Below, piece after piece: positions 15,435 through 23,072 of a DNA stretch of 32,675 nt. The DNA is from CAG-390 sp045636385 (GTDB lineage Bacteria; Bacillota; Clostridia; Oscillospirales; CAG-272), in the NCBI GenBank assembly GCA_045636385.1, contig JAZTXK010000047.1:1-32675 (forward strand). The letters run 5' to 3'. Position numbers and translations under genes: made by a program. How positions within the stretch are numbered: the stretch's first letter is position 1; each line of letters opens with the position of its first letter. Under the pieces are notes generated by a model. That model saw only the letters and a list, made by a program, of their open reading frames with translations. It was not told the origin of the DNA and did no database searches.

Positions 15435-16289
15435 TTAACAATCAGCAACTACGATCTCACAATCGCATTCCTTAACACTGCCTTCATGCACGATCTCTCC
15501 GATAGAATCTGCAACGATCCTGCCCGAAAGCGGGTTTTTGACCGAGAGGATATCGCCCTTGACGGTTGCGTCGACCTCGGAATATTCAAACGAGAGGTCG
15601 CAGCCCTCTGTTGTGCAGTTGATGAGTTTGAGTCCCTTGCAATAGCAAAGAGGCTGTGTGCCGACGATGTGGCAGTTGATGAGTGTGAGGTTTTCCGAAT
15701 ACCACGCGAGATACTCGCCCTTTACGACGCTGTCGCGCACGGTGACGTTCTTGGCGTGCCAGAAGGCGTCCTTGGTGTTGAGCGTGGAGTTGGAGATCTC
15801 AACGTTTTCGGTGTATTGGAAGGAATACTTGCCGTTCAGCGTAAAATTATCGAGCTTAATGTCGCGGCTCTCAAAAAGAAAATATTCGCTCGTGACTTCG
15901 GATTCCTTGATATTGATTCCGCGGCATCTCCAGCCGAATTCGGTGGAGGTGGCGGTGCAACGCTCAAGGCTGATATTCTCGCACTCGCGCAGAGCCTTGA
16001 CGTCAAGGATCTCGCAATCGGTAAAGGAGCCGTTCTTCGAGTACCATATAGGCGCGCGAACGCCCGCGCCAAGCTTGCACTCGCGGAGCGCAAAATCGGT
16101 GCAATGCCAGAGCGGATAGCGGAGCGAGAAATTGCAATTGCGCACGTTGATGCCGATGCACTCTTTAAGTGCCGATTCGCCGTCCTCCGCGCCTTCAAAA
16201 TTGCAGGCAATAACGTCGGCGTTTCGCAGACCGTAAAGTGCGCGCTCCTCGCCCGTGGTTATGTCACGGTAAATTTTTCTTTCGATCAT
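15435..16289 (-). CDS. DUF3737-family beta-helix protein (284 aa)
   Basis: A cytoplasmic protein built from short repeating coils, with strands such as ISLERC, DIKLDNF, VEISNST, VTVRDS, LTLINC and LKLINC about every 18-20 residues. This indicates a right-handed beta-helix. The opening (ERKIYRDITTGEERALYGLRNA) and length match DUF3737, a family common in Bacillota and gut bacteria whose function is unknown. Cys is unusually frequent in the coil positions. It is the third gene of the ACT/PFL operon, 12 bases downstream, with an AGGT ribosome site before the ATG. Nothing in the sequence suggests a catalytic site. Confidence 0.88.
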   Translation of the reverse strand: MIERKIYRDITTGEERALYGLRNADVIACNFEGAEDGESALKECIGINVRNCNFSLRYPLWHCTDFALRECKLGAGVRAPIWYSKNGSFTDCEILDVKALRECENISLERCTATSTEFGWRCRGINIKESEVTSEYFLFESRDIKLDNFTLNGKYSFQYTENVEISNSTLNTKDAFWHAKNVTVRDSVVKGEYLAWYSENLTLINCHIVGTQPLCYCKGLKLINCTTEGCDLSFEYSEVDATVKGDILSVKNPLSGRIVADSIGEIVHEGSVKECDCEIVVADC

Positions 16290-16301
16290 TTTATCTACCT
16301 A

Positions 16302-17660
16302 TTAGTTCTTCAGGCTGTGAATCGGCGCGGGAATACGTCCGCCGCGCGCGATGAATTTGGCGGGGGAATAGGTGTTGACGGGCATAATGGGCGCGCTTCC
16401 GAGAAGTCCGCCGAATACGACCTCGTCTCCGACCTTCTTGCCGACCGCGGGAATGACTCTGACAGCCGTGGTCTTGGTGTTAGCCACACCGATCGAGATC
16501 TCGTCCGCGATGATGCCGCAGATGGTCGATGCGGGGGTATCGCCGGGGATGGCGATCATATCGAGACCGACCGAGCAAACTGCGGTCATAGCCTCGAGCT
16601 TTTCGAGAGTGAGCGCACCGATGCGTGCGGCGTGGATCATGCCCGCGTCCTCGGAAACGGGAATGAATGCGCCCGAAAGTCCGCCAACGTGCGAGGATGC
16701 CATAACTCCGCCCTTCTTGACGGCGTCGTTGAGAAGCGCGAGTGCCGCGGTCGTGCCGGGACAGCCGCAGGTCTCAAGTCCCATGTTTTCAAGAATATGA
16801 GCAACCGAGTCGCCGATAGCGGGAGTGGGCGCGAGAGAGAGGTCAACGATTCCGAAGGGAACGCCGAGACGCTTTGACGCCTCAAATGCAACGAGCTGAC
16901 CAACGCGCGTGATCTTGAACGCCGTCTTCTTGACGGTCTCCGCGATAGCGGTGAGGTCACAATCGCCGACTCGTTTGATTGCCGACGCAACCGCACCGGG
17001 ACCCGAAACGCCGACGCTTACAACGCATTCGGGCTCGGTAACGCCGTGGAACGCGCCCGCCATAAAGGGGTTGTCCTCGGGTACGTTAGCGAACACGACG
17101 AATTTTGCGCAGCCGATCGAATCGCGGTCTGCGGTCAGAGCGGCGGTCTTGACGATAATGTCGCCCATCTTCTGAATGGCGTCCATATTGATACCCGCCT
17201 TGGTCGACGCTACGTTAACAGAAGAGCAAACGCGCTCGGTTTCCGCGAGAGCGTAGGGAATAGATTCGATAAGCTGCTCCTCGCCGACGGTGCAGCCCTT
17301 CTGAACGAGTGCGCCGTAGCCACCGATGAAGTTGATACCGAGGGTATCGGCAGCGCGGTCGAGGGTCTTTGCGAGCTTTATGTAGTCCTCGGAAGAGAAT
17401 CTTCCGCCGAGGATCGAAATGGGTGTGACGGCAACGCGGCGGTTAACGATCGGGATACCGTACTGCTTTTCGATATCGTCGCCGACCGAAACGAGATGCT
17501 CCGCCTTCTTTGTGATCTTATCGTATACGCGATCGCAGACTACGTTTATATCGTCGCCCGCGCAGTCAATCAGCGATATGCCCATGGTGATGGTGCGGAT
17601 ATCGAGATTCTCCTCGCGTATCATATTTATGGTTTCAAGTATATCGTGAATATTAAGCAT
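16302..17660 (-). CDS. PFL-family protein, DUF711/UPF0210 (452 aa)
   Basis: This protein matches the DUF711/UPF0210 (PFL) family over its full length. Recognisable segments include MIREENLDIRTITMGISL near the start, a VNVAST strand, VVSVGVSGPG and CGCPGTTAAL. The fold is related to pyruvate formate-lyase-like barrels, but it lacks the glycyl-radical motif and its biochemical role is not known. The ATG at 17660 follows GGAGTGA. It lies 12 bases downstream of a small ACT-domain gene, and this pairing is widely conserved in Bacillota, which suggests a functional complex or amino-acid-responsive control. Confidence 0.93.
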   Translation of the reverse strand: MLNIHDILETINMIREENLDIRTITMGISLIDCAGDDINVVCDRVYDKITKKAEHLVSVGDDIEKQYGIPIVNRRVAVTPISILGGRFSSEDYIKLAKTLDRAADTLGINFIGGYGALVQKGCTVGEEQLIESIPYALAETERVCSSVNVASTKAGINMDAIQKMGDIIVKTAALTADRDSIGCAKFVVFANVPEDNPFMAGAFHGVTEPECVVSVGVSGPGAVASAIKRVGDCDLTAIAETVKKTAFKITRVGQLVAFEASKRLGVPFGIVDLSLAPTPAIGDSVAHILENMGLETCGCPGTTAALALLNDAVKKGGVMASSHVGGLSGAFIPVSEDAGMIHAARIGALTLEKLEAMTAVCSVGLDMIAIPGDTPASTICGIIADEISIGVANTKTTAVRVIPAVGKKVGDEVVFGGLLGSAPIMPVNTYSPAKFIARGGRIPAPIHSLKN

Positions 17661-17672
17661 GGCTCACTCCGA

Positions 17673-17942
17673 TCAGATGCGGTGCATCGAATTGAAAATA
17701 TCCTCGTGCATCGTTGCGATGCGAAGTCCGTTTTCCTCGCCGAGTGCATTCATCTTGTCAACGAAATCGCCGAAAGTGCAGGAGAGCCCGTCGATGTCAA
17801 CAAGAACGATCATCGCGAAATACTCGCGCAGAACGCTCTGCGAAATATCAATAATGTTCGCGCCCATAGAGGAGCACTCTGTCGCAACCTTTGCGACGAT
17901 TCCTACGTTATCCTTACCTGTAACTGTAATTACTGCTTTCAT
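17673..17942 (-). CDS. ACT-domain protein, UPF0237 (89 aa)
   Basis: A single ACT domain: an initial MKAVITVTGKDNVGIVAKV strand-helix, then NIIDISQSV and a FAMIVLVDID strand. This is the glycine-cleavage-repressor-like group of stand-alone ACT proteins that bind a small ligand, often an amino acid, as dimers. First gene of an operon with the PFL-family gene. A strong ribosome site (GGAGGT) and a near-consensus promoter lie upstream. The ligand is unknown. Confidence 0.92.
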   Translation of the reverse strand: MKAVITVTGKDNVGIVAKVATECSSMGANIIDISQSVLREYFAMIVLVDIDGLSCTFGDFVDKMNALGEENGLRIATMHEDIFNSMHRI

Positions 17943-17974
17943 TACTGTACCTCCGAAAAAGTATAATCACATAT

Positions 17975-18003
17975 ATTATAGTATTTTTGTGGGGATTTGT
18001 CAA
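17975..18003 (-). promoter_or_regulatory. Promoter of the ACT-PFL-DUF3737 operon
   Basis: Minus strand TTGACA (17998-18003), 17-base spacer, TATAAT (17975-17980), both boxes perfect. Confidence 0.92.
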
Positions 18004-18016
18004 GATAAATGATGAA

Positions 18017-18051
18017 AAAAGGGACTGTTCCGAATTGAAACAATCCCTTTT
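18017..18051 (-). terminator. Terminator of the deoC-mscL operon
   Basis: A 13-bp stem (18017-18029 with 18039-18051), including one G-T pair, followed on the minus strand by a run of T. It starts three bases after the mscL stop. Confidence 0.85.
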
Positions 18052-18053
18052 GT

Positions 18054-18680
18054 TTATTTGCTGATAACCTCAAGAATCTTTTTGAGCAACTCCTCGGTCG
18101 TCGGATTCTGCTCGCGCTCGATGCGCGCCTTTTCGTCGGCTTCTGCTTTTGCCTTTGCCGCGGCTTCGTCGGCGAGACGTTTCTTTTCGGCAAAGTAAGC
18201 GATGACGGCTTCCTTGTCGGTGATCTTGATACCGTGCGCGCGGAGCTCCTTGCGCTCTTTGCGGTCGAGGGTTTTCTCCGCAATCCTTTCGCTGATCTCC
18301 TTGCGGTCCTCGCGAACCTTGTTGACGACCTTCAGGATGGTGAAGAGAACGATGGCAACGAGGAAGAAGTTGATGACGGCGTTGATGAACGCGCCCCAGT
18401 CGATGTAGATCGAATTTGCAAGATCTATCTCCTGACCGATGACGTTGCCAGCCTCGTCGAGCGTGTCGACGTATGCGGTTTTGAGATAGGTATAGATCTC
18501 GCTGAGCGACTCGGCGTCAAAAAGAGTTGCAAGAATATAGTTTACGATCGGCTTTAAGATGTTATTGCTCATCGCGGTAACGATCGCGGTGAAGGCACTA
18601 CCGACGATAACACCGACCGACATATCAACCACGTTGCCGCGGTTGATGAATTTTTTGAATTCGCTGACGTAATTGTTCAT
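18054..18680 (-). CDS. mscL: Large-conductance mechanosensitive channel MscL (208 aa)
   Basis: MscL opens a wide pore when the membrane is stretched and protects cells from osmotic downshock. The N-terminal FKKFINRGNVVDMSVGVIVGSAFTAIV segment is the family signature and first membrane helix. The second is at about 97-118 (FINAVINFFLVAIVLFTILK). The C-terminal helix ends in NPTTEELLKKILEVI, as in other MscL proteins. At 208 aa it is much longer than the 136 aa of E. coli MscL. The extra length is mostly a charged Lys/Glu/Ala-rich stretch between TM2 and the end helix (about 121-190). The ATG at 18680 overlaps the deoC stop (TGATG), with AAGGG upstream. Confidence 0.92.
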   Translation of the reverse strand: MNNYVSEFKKFINRGNVVDMSVGVIVGSAFTAIVTAMSNNILKPIVNYILATLFDAESLSEIYTYLKTAYVDTLDEAGNVIGQEIDLANSIYIDWGAFINAVINFFLVAIVLFTILKVVNKVREDRKEISERIAEKTLDRKERKELRAHGIKITDKEAVIAYFAEKKRLADEAAAKAKAEADEKARIEREQNPTTEELLKKILEVISK

Positions 18681-19345
18681 CAATAACCCTTGACCTCTTC
18701 AGCCTTCATCAGCTTGACGAGCGCGCTGGTGCCGAGACGGGTCGCACCGAGCTTGACGAAGTCCTCGGCGTCCTCAAAGGAGCGGATTCCGCCCGCCGCC
18801 TTGATCTTTACGCCCTCGGGAACGTTCGCGGCAAAGAGCGCGATATCCTCGCGTGTCGCGCCGCCGGTGGAGAATCCCGTGGAGGTCTTGATATAGTCCG
18901 CGCCTGCCGCGCCGACGATCTTGCACATCTTGATCTTTTCCTCGTCGGTCAGAAGACAGGTCTCGATGATGACCTTGAGTATCTTGTCGCCGCAAGCCTT
19001 CTTGACCTCGCGGATGTCCTCCTCGACAAGGTCGAACTTGCCGTTTTTGATATTGCAGATGTTTGCAACCATATCGATCTCGTTCGCGCCGTTTGCGATC
19101 GCGTCGCGTGCCTCGGCGCACTTGCCCGCCGTGGTGGTGTAGCCGAGAGGGAAGCCGATAACGGTGCAGAGATTGAGCTTGCCCTCAGTGTAGTCGCGGG
19201 CGAAGGGAATGTAGGTTGCGGGAATGCAGACGGATGCGGTTTCGTACTTGATCGCGTCGTCGCAGATGACCTTGATATCAGCCTCGGTCGCGGTGGGAGC
19301 GAGGAGAGTGTGGTCGGCATATTTGAGAAGTTCCTGTTTCGTCAT
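18680..19345 (-). CDS. deoC: Deoxyribose-phosphate aldolase (221 aa)
   Basis: DeoC splits 2-deoxyribose-5-phosphate into glyceraldehyde-3-phosphate and acetaldehyde, the last step of deoxynucleoside use. The family is recognised by DHTLLAPTAT at the N-terminus, the Schiff-base lysine K153 in YIKTSTGFSTGGAT, the relay lysine K182 in KIKAAGGIRS and the aspartate in NEIDMVANI. The length of 221 residues is normal. The start is the ATG at 19345, preceded by GGAGGT at 7 bases; the longer frame to 19411 crosses the promoter and is rejected. The coupling to mscL has no obvious metabolic logic. Confidence 0.95.
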   Translation of the reverse strand: MTKQELLKYADHTLLAPTATEADIKVICDDAIKYETASVCIPATYIPFARDYTEGKLNLCTVIGFPLGYTTTAGKCAEARDAIANGANEIDMVANICNIKNGKFDLVEEDIREVKKACGDKILKVIIETCLLTDEEKIKMCKIVGAAGADYIKTSTGFSTGGATREDIALFAANVPEGVKIKAAGGIRSFEDAEDFVKLGATRLGTSALVKLMKAEEVKGY

Positions 19346-19379
19346 TTCTATGACCTCCGGATAAATATTCGATATATAT

Positions 19380-19408
19380 ATTATATCACAAAATATGGGA
19401 AAAATCAA
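19380..19408 (-). promoter_or_regulatory. Promoter of the deoC-mscL operon
   Basis: Minus strand TTGATT (19403-19408), 17-base spacer, TATAAT (19380-19385). Confidence 0.8.
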
Positions 19409-19418
19409 CACGGTATTT

Positions 19419-19439
19419 GTTAAGATGCGATTACTTAAC
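19419..19439. promoter_or_regulatory. Inverted repeat between the divergent promoters
   Basis: GTTAAG (19419-19424) and CTTAAC (19434-19439) with a 9-base centre, just upstream of the deoC -35 box. A possible operator; no known consensus is matched. Confidence 0.3.
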
Positions 19440-19511
19440 CGACGGTTGTGTTTTTTATGTGTAATTTAAGATAAGTAATGCAAATGTACTGATTTTTAAA
19501 CTTCCCGATGA

Positions 19512-19540
19512 TTGACTTTTATATAATTATGTTGTATAAT
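19512..19540 (+). promoter_or_regulatory. Promoter of the HTH-GIN gene with a direct repeat
   Basis: TTGACT (19512-19517), 17-base spacer, TATAAT (19535-19540). TATAATTATG occurs twice, at 19522-19531 and 19535-19544, 13 bases apart. One copy covers the -10 box, a plausible autoregulatory site. Confidence 0.8.
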
Positions 19541-19571
19541 TATGCTAATATAAAATCGACGGAGGTCAAAA

Positions 19572-20798
19572 ATGGCAGGAATAGAGAATTTCGGTAATAT
19601 CGTTCTTGAAGCAAGACGCCGTGCGGGAATGACTCAGGAAGCTTTCGCGAACAAGCTCGGCATCACTCCGCAGGCGATCTCAAAGTGGGAAAACGGACTC
19701 GGCTACCCCGACGTTACGCTGTTCCCCGAGATTGCGGAGGTGCTCTGTATACCGATCGAGAGCCTTTTCGGAGTTGAGAGCGATCAGGGCAAGATCGTGC
19801 CTTTTCCGCAGAAAAGAGACGGACTGAATTACGTATTTTCACACGAGAACCGTGCTTGCTATTCCTCCAAAACGGTCGAGAGGATAGACGCGGAAAATCA
19901 CATCGCATATTTTACCGACGGAAGCCGCGCCGATCTCAAGCGGTGCAATGCCGTGAACGTCGGCGGCGGGGAGATAAGATTTATTGAGGCTGAAGATCAC
20001 GAAGATGTCTCTGACGGCATCAAGGGAGATCTTTGCCGCGATTTTCCCGAATTTTCATCCGTTACAGCAAAGCTGACTATGCCCTGTGATTTTTATATAA
20101 AAAGCACGGTTGAAGGAAAGGGAAGAGTGGTCGCAAGCGGTAATTCGAAATTTTTATCCCACCTGATTACCGAGGCAAACGGAGATACTCTTGAAATTTC
20201 TTTCAAAAAGTCGATTATGGATTTCCAGAGCCGTACTCGGAACGCCTTGACCGTTTATCTCCCCTGCGAACGGGGCGGTGTGTTCAAAATTTCGGTCAGC
20301 GGCTCTTCGGATTGCAATATAGAGCCCTCCTGCGGTATTCTTGAAATATCCGTTGCGGGCAGCGGTGACGTTGCCGCCGCCGATTGCAACAGAATGGATT
20401 GCAGAATCGCGGGGAGCGGCGACGTAAAGGTTGGGCGCGTGGCCTTCGGAACGAATATTTCCGTCAGCGGATCGGGCGACGTTGAAGCCGAGTCGCTTTG
20501 CGCTCCTCTTATTACCATAGCGGGAAGCGGAAGCGTCAAGGCGAAGGAGGTTGTCGGTGACGAGATGAACGTCAGCATCGCGGGCTCGGGGGATGTCGAA
20601 TGCGGCGGCGAGGTAGATACTCTGAAGCTGACCGTTCACGGCTCGGGTGAATTTGATGCGCCCGAACTCACCGTCGGCGAGGCGCATATCTCTGTCTCGG
20701 GCAATGGAGATATAGTCATTGGCAGAATCAAGCGCGCATCGTATGAAACGCTTGGAAAGAATACGACACTTAAAGTCCTCGCGAGAGGGGAAGAATAA
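19572..20798 (+). CDS. XRE-type HTH regulator fused to a GIN/DUF2807-like repeat domain (408 aa)
   Basis: Residues about 7-66 form a classical XRE/Cro helix-turn-helix (EARRRAGMTQEAFANKLG, ITPQAISKWENG). From residue 160 on there is a beta-rich domain. Eight G-S/N-G-D/E-like turns occur at about residues 243, 263, 281, 300, 318, 338, 357 and 377, roughly every 19 residues, in units such as ISVSGSGDVEAES. This is the repeat of the head-GIN/DUF2807-DUF4097 family, a beta-helical domain usually found in envelope proteins. Here no signal peptide or membrane helix is present, so the repeat domain should be cytoplasmic. It may be a sensory or oligomerising module. GGAGGT precedes the ATG. It is monocistronic. 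Confidence 0.85.
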   Translation: MAGIENFGNIVLEARRRAGMTQEAFANKLGITPQAISKWENGLGYPDVTLFPEIAEVLCIPIESLFGVESDQGKIVPFPQKRDGLNYVFSHENRACYSSKTVERIDAENHIAYFTDGSRADLKRCNAVNVGGGEIRFIEAEDHEDVSDGIKGDLCRDFPEFSSVTAKLTMPCDFYIKSTVEGKGRVVASGNSKFLSHLITEANGDTLEISFKKSIMDFQSRTRNALTVYLPCERGGVFKISVSGSSDCNIEPSCGILEISVAGSGDVAAADCNRMDCRIAGSGDVKVGRVAFGTNISVSGSGDVEAESLCAPLITIAGSGSVKAKEVVGDEMNVSIAGSGDVECGGEVDTLKLTVHGSGEFDAPELTVGEAHISVSGNGDIVIGRIKRASYETLGKNTTLKVLARGEE

Positions 20799-20810
20799 CT
20801 TTTGTAAGTA

Positions 20811-20840
20811 GAAAGGGAGTCAATTTGCTCCCTTTCTTTT
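20811..20840 (+). terminator. Terminator of the HTH-GIN gene
   Basis: GAAAGGGAG (20811-20819) pairs with CTCCCTTTC (20828-20836), 8-base loop, followed by TTTT. Confidence 0.9.
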
Positions 20841-20907
20841 ACTAATCATAATTTTTTCAAAAATACATCATCCTCACGACACAGTTTAATGGTATTCTAT
20901 ATATTGG

Positions 20908-20913
20908 TATAAT
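20908..20913 (+). promoter_or_regulatory. Possible -10 box for the ABC operon
   Basis: TATAAT in the first direct repeat. The identical box at 21107-21112 is only 4 bases before the AAGGAGGT ribosome site, so a transcript from it would start inside that site. The upstream box is therefore the better candidate, though its -35 (TTTAAT) is poor. Confidence 0.4.
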
Positions 20914-21070
20914 TTAGCTGATTGTAATTTCCGTTAATACAATAAAAATCGTTTTTTCGGCGGCTTTGCCGATCGGAAAAACACCTCTTCGGCGAGCAAG
21001 GCGAGCCCGCGCGCCGAGGGGAGCTGCCCAAATCCTTGATTTTGGCAAGCGGCGATAAGCGCGCGATTTT

Positions 21071-21097
21071 CAATTGTAAAACGCAGTTTTACAATTG
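21071..21097 (+). other. Perfect hairpin upstream of the ABC operon
   Basis: CAATTGTAAAAC (21071-21082) and GTTTTACAATTG (21086-21097) with a 3-base loop, about 20 bases before the ribosome site. It could be an operator, an mRNA leader hairpin or the end of the repeat element. Confidence 0.6.
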
Positions 21098-21132
21098 GCT
21101 GATTGGTATAATTTACAAGGAGGTTACGAATT

Positions 21133-22197
21133 TTGATCAAGGTCAGAAATCTAACTAAAAAGTACGGCAATCATCTTGCCGTGAACGGTATATCTTTCGA
21201 CATCAAGCCCGGAAAGATATACGGTCTGCTCGGCCCCAACGGCGCGGGCAAATCGACAACTATGAACATACTCACCGGCTGTCTTGCCGCTACCTCGGGC
21301 GAGGTTAAGGTTGACGGTCACGATATTTTTGAGGAGCCTATCGAGGCAAAGCGCCATATCGGATATCTTCCCGAGCAGCCTCCCGTCTACGGCGAGATGA
21401 CTCCCCGCGAGTATCTGATGTTCGTTGCAGAGGCAAAGGGTGTTCCCTTTGAGAAGAGTCTGCGCCACGTCAAGGAGGTCATGCAGCTTACGCAGATCTA
21501 CGACGTCCGCGACCGCCTCATCCGCAATCTCTCGAAGGGTTACCGCCAGCGTGTCGGCATCGCGCAGGCGATGATCGGCGAGCCCGACGTTATCATCCTC
21601 GACGAGCCGACGGTAGGTCTCGACCCCGCGCAGATCATTGAGATCAGAAACCTTATCCGTAAGCTCGGACGCATCAAGACCGTTATCATCTCGAGCCACA
21701 TCCTCGCCGAGATCAGCGCGGTCTGCGATCACGTTATCATCATTTCGCACGGCAATATCGTTGCAAACGAAACCCTCGAAAACCTCGAGGCGCGTGCGGG
21801 CGGCAACGGTCTGACTCTCAAGATCAAGGGCGACAAAAAACGTGCCGAAAAGCTTATTTCGGCTATTTCGGGTGTCGAGAGCGCCGAATATTCCGAAAAC
21901 GACGGCATCGTAAACGCTTCGATCACATACTCCGCAGACGTCCGCGAGGCTCTCTTCAATGCCTTTGCCGAGGCGAAAATGCCGATACTCGAAATGCACA
22001 CCGACGAGAGCACGCTCGAGGACATCTTCCTCCAGCTCGCCTACGGAACCGACGAGAGGGATGCAAGCCTGATCGCCGAGGTCACCGAGGAAGAGGACGA
22101 CTCTCCCGAGGAAAAGAAGCCCGCAAAAAAGAAGGAGAAGGAAGAGGACGATTACAAGCCCCTCTTCGGTTCTTCGGATGAGGAGGACGACGAATAA
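21133..22197 (+). CDS. ABC transporter ATPase, GldA-like (354 aa)
   Basis: The ATPase of an ABC-2 type system. Walker A GPNGAGKST is at 34-42, the signature LSKGYRQR at 133-140 and Walker B VIILDEPT at 153-160, followed by the H-loop in SSHILAEIS. LSKGYRQRVGIAQ is typical of GldA-like and multidrug/lantibiotic-type ATPases. The start is TTG at 21133, supported by a perfect AAGGAGGT 8 bases upstream. After the ATPase the protein ends in a tail of about 35 residues, almost all Glu, Asp, Lys and Pro, which is unusual. The stop overlaps the permease ATG by one base (TAATG). Confidence 0.93.
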   Translation: MIKVRNLTKKYGNHLAVNGISFDIKPGKIYGLLGPNGAGKSTTMNILTGCLAATSGEVKVDGHDIFEEPIEAKRHIGYLPEQPPVYGEMTPREYLMFVAEAKGVPFEKSLRHVKEVMQLTQIYDVRDRLIRNLSKGYRQRVGIAQAMIGEPDVIILDEPTVGLDPAQIIEIRNLIRKLGRIKTVIISSHILAEISAVCDHVIIISHGNIVANETLENLEARAGGNGLTLKIKGDKKRAEKLISAISGVESAEYSENDGIVNASITYSADVREALFNAFAEAKMPILEMHTDESTLEDIFLQLAYGTDERDASLIAEVTEEEDDSPEEKKPAKKKEKEEDDYKPLFGSSDEEDDE

Positions 22198-23060
22198 TGA
22201 TCGCTATTTTCAAACGTGAATTCAAATCCTATTTCATAAACGTGTCGGGATACGTATTCCTCGCCGCTATCTGGCTCTTTTCGGGAATCTTCGCGACGGC
22301 ACTCAACTTTATCGGTCAGTACGCGTCCTACGAGTACGCACTCAGCAACCTTATGATCGTGCTTCTGCTTATCATCCCGATACTTACGATGCGTTCGATG
22401 TCGGAGGACAGACGAAATAAGACGGATATGCTTCTTTATTCGCTTCCCGTAAGCTCGGCGCAGGTCGTGCTCGGTAAGTATTTCGCTATGCTCGCAGTAT
22501 GGGCTGTCGCGTGCCTCGGTATGGGCGTTACTCCCATAATCATCGGTATGTACGGCGCGGTCAATTTCGCGTCGGCTTACAGCGCGCTTCTCGGATTCTT
22601 CCTCCTCGGCGCGGCGCTTATCGCGGTTTGTACCTTCGTTTCCTCGCTGACCGAGAATCAGCTTATCGCCGCTATCGGCGGTATCGTTACCTCGCTTGCG
22701 CTCTACCTGCTCGGCTCGCTCGTCGGACTTATCCCCGCGTCGGCGATTGCGTCCTTTGCTTGCTTTATCGTTCTTGCGATAGTGCTTTCACTCATCGTTT
22801 ATTTCCTTACCAAAAGCTACGTTATATCGGCGATCGTTGCGGTAGTAACGCTCGTTCCTGTAACCGTTATCTACTTTGTCAATTCCGAGCTTTACGCTTC
22901 TGCATTCCCGAAAATGCTTGAGTACCTCGCTCTCTTTGACAGATACTACACCTTCCTCGGCGGCATTTTCGACGTTGGTGCGGTGGTATACTATATTTCC
23001 TTTGCTGTGTTCTTTATCTTCCTTACGGTGCAGTCCTTCGACAAGCGCCGCTGGAGCTGA
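22197..23060 (+). CDS. ABC-2 type permease, GldF-like (287 aa)
   Basis: Six hydrophobic segments with the family pattern FKREFKSYFINVSGYVFLA at the N-terminus. MRSMSEDRRNKTDMLLYSLPVSSAQVVLGKY follows the second helix, the coupling region of ABC-2 permeases. It ends in FDKRRWS, as in related GldF-type proteins. It forms the membrane pore for the ATPase encoded just upstream, whose stop codon it overlaps. Substrate not known. Confidence 0.9.
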   Translation: MIAIFKREFKSYFINVSGYVFLAAIWLFSGIFATALNFIGQYASYEYALSNLMIVLLLIIPILTMRSMSEDRRNKTDMLLYSLPVSSAQVVLGKYFAMLAVWAVACLGMGVTPIIIGMYGAVNFASAYSALLGFFLLGAALIAVCTFVSSLTENQLIAAIGGIVTSLALYLLGSLVGLIPASAIASFACFIVLAIVLSLIVYFLTKSYVISAIVAVVTLVPVTVIYFVNSELYASAFPKMLEYLALFDRYYTFLGGIFDVGAVVYYISFAVFFIFLTVQSFDKRRWS

Positions 23061-23072
23061 CGGAGGTGCGAT

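Larger units (their letters stand above)
20903..21115. repeat. Structured intergenic element flanked by 14-bp direct repeats
   Basis: ATTGGTATAATTTA occurs at 20903-20916 and again at 21102-21115. GCTGATTG follows the first copy and overlaps the start of the second. Between them lie several hairpins: CGGC/GCCG around 20957, CTTCGGCG...CGCCGAGG around 20987-21020, TGCC...GGCA around 21026-21048, and a perfect 12-bp stem at 21071-21097. There is no reading frame. It fills most of the 334-base gap between the HTH-GIN gene and the ABC operon; 20841-20902 holds nothing else I recognise. Confidence 0.55.

Noticed and set aside
15426..16877. 483-codon plus-strand frame
   Set aside because: Antisense to DUF3737 and the PFL-family gene and runs across both; no family features.
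19346..19411. Longer deoC start adding 22 residues
   Set aside because: It would run through the deoC promoter, and the extra residues are not DeoC-like. GGAGGT supports the ATG at 19345.
21107..21112. TATAAT as the promoter of the ABC operon
   Set aside because: It is 4 bases from the ribosome site, so the transcript would start within or after it; no -35 box at 16-18 bases.
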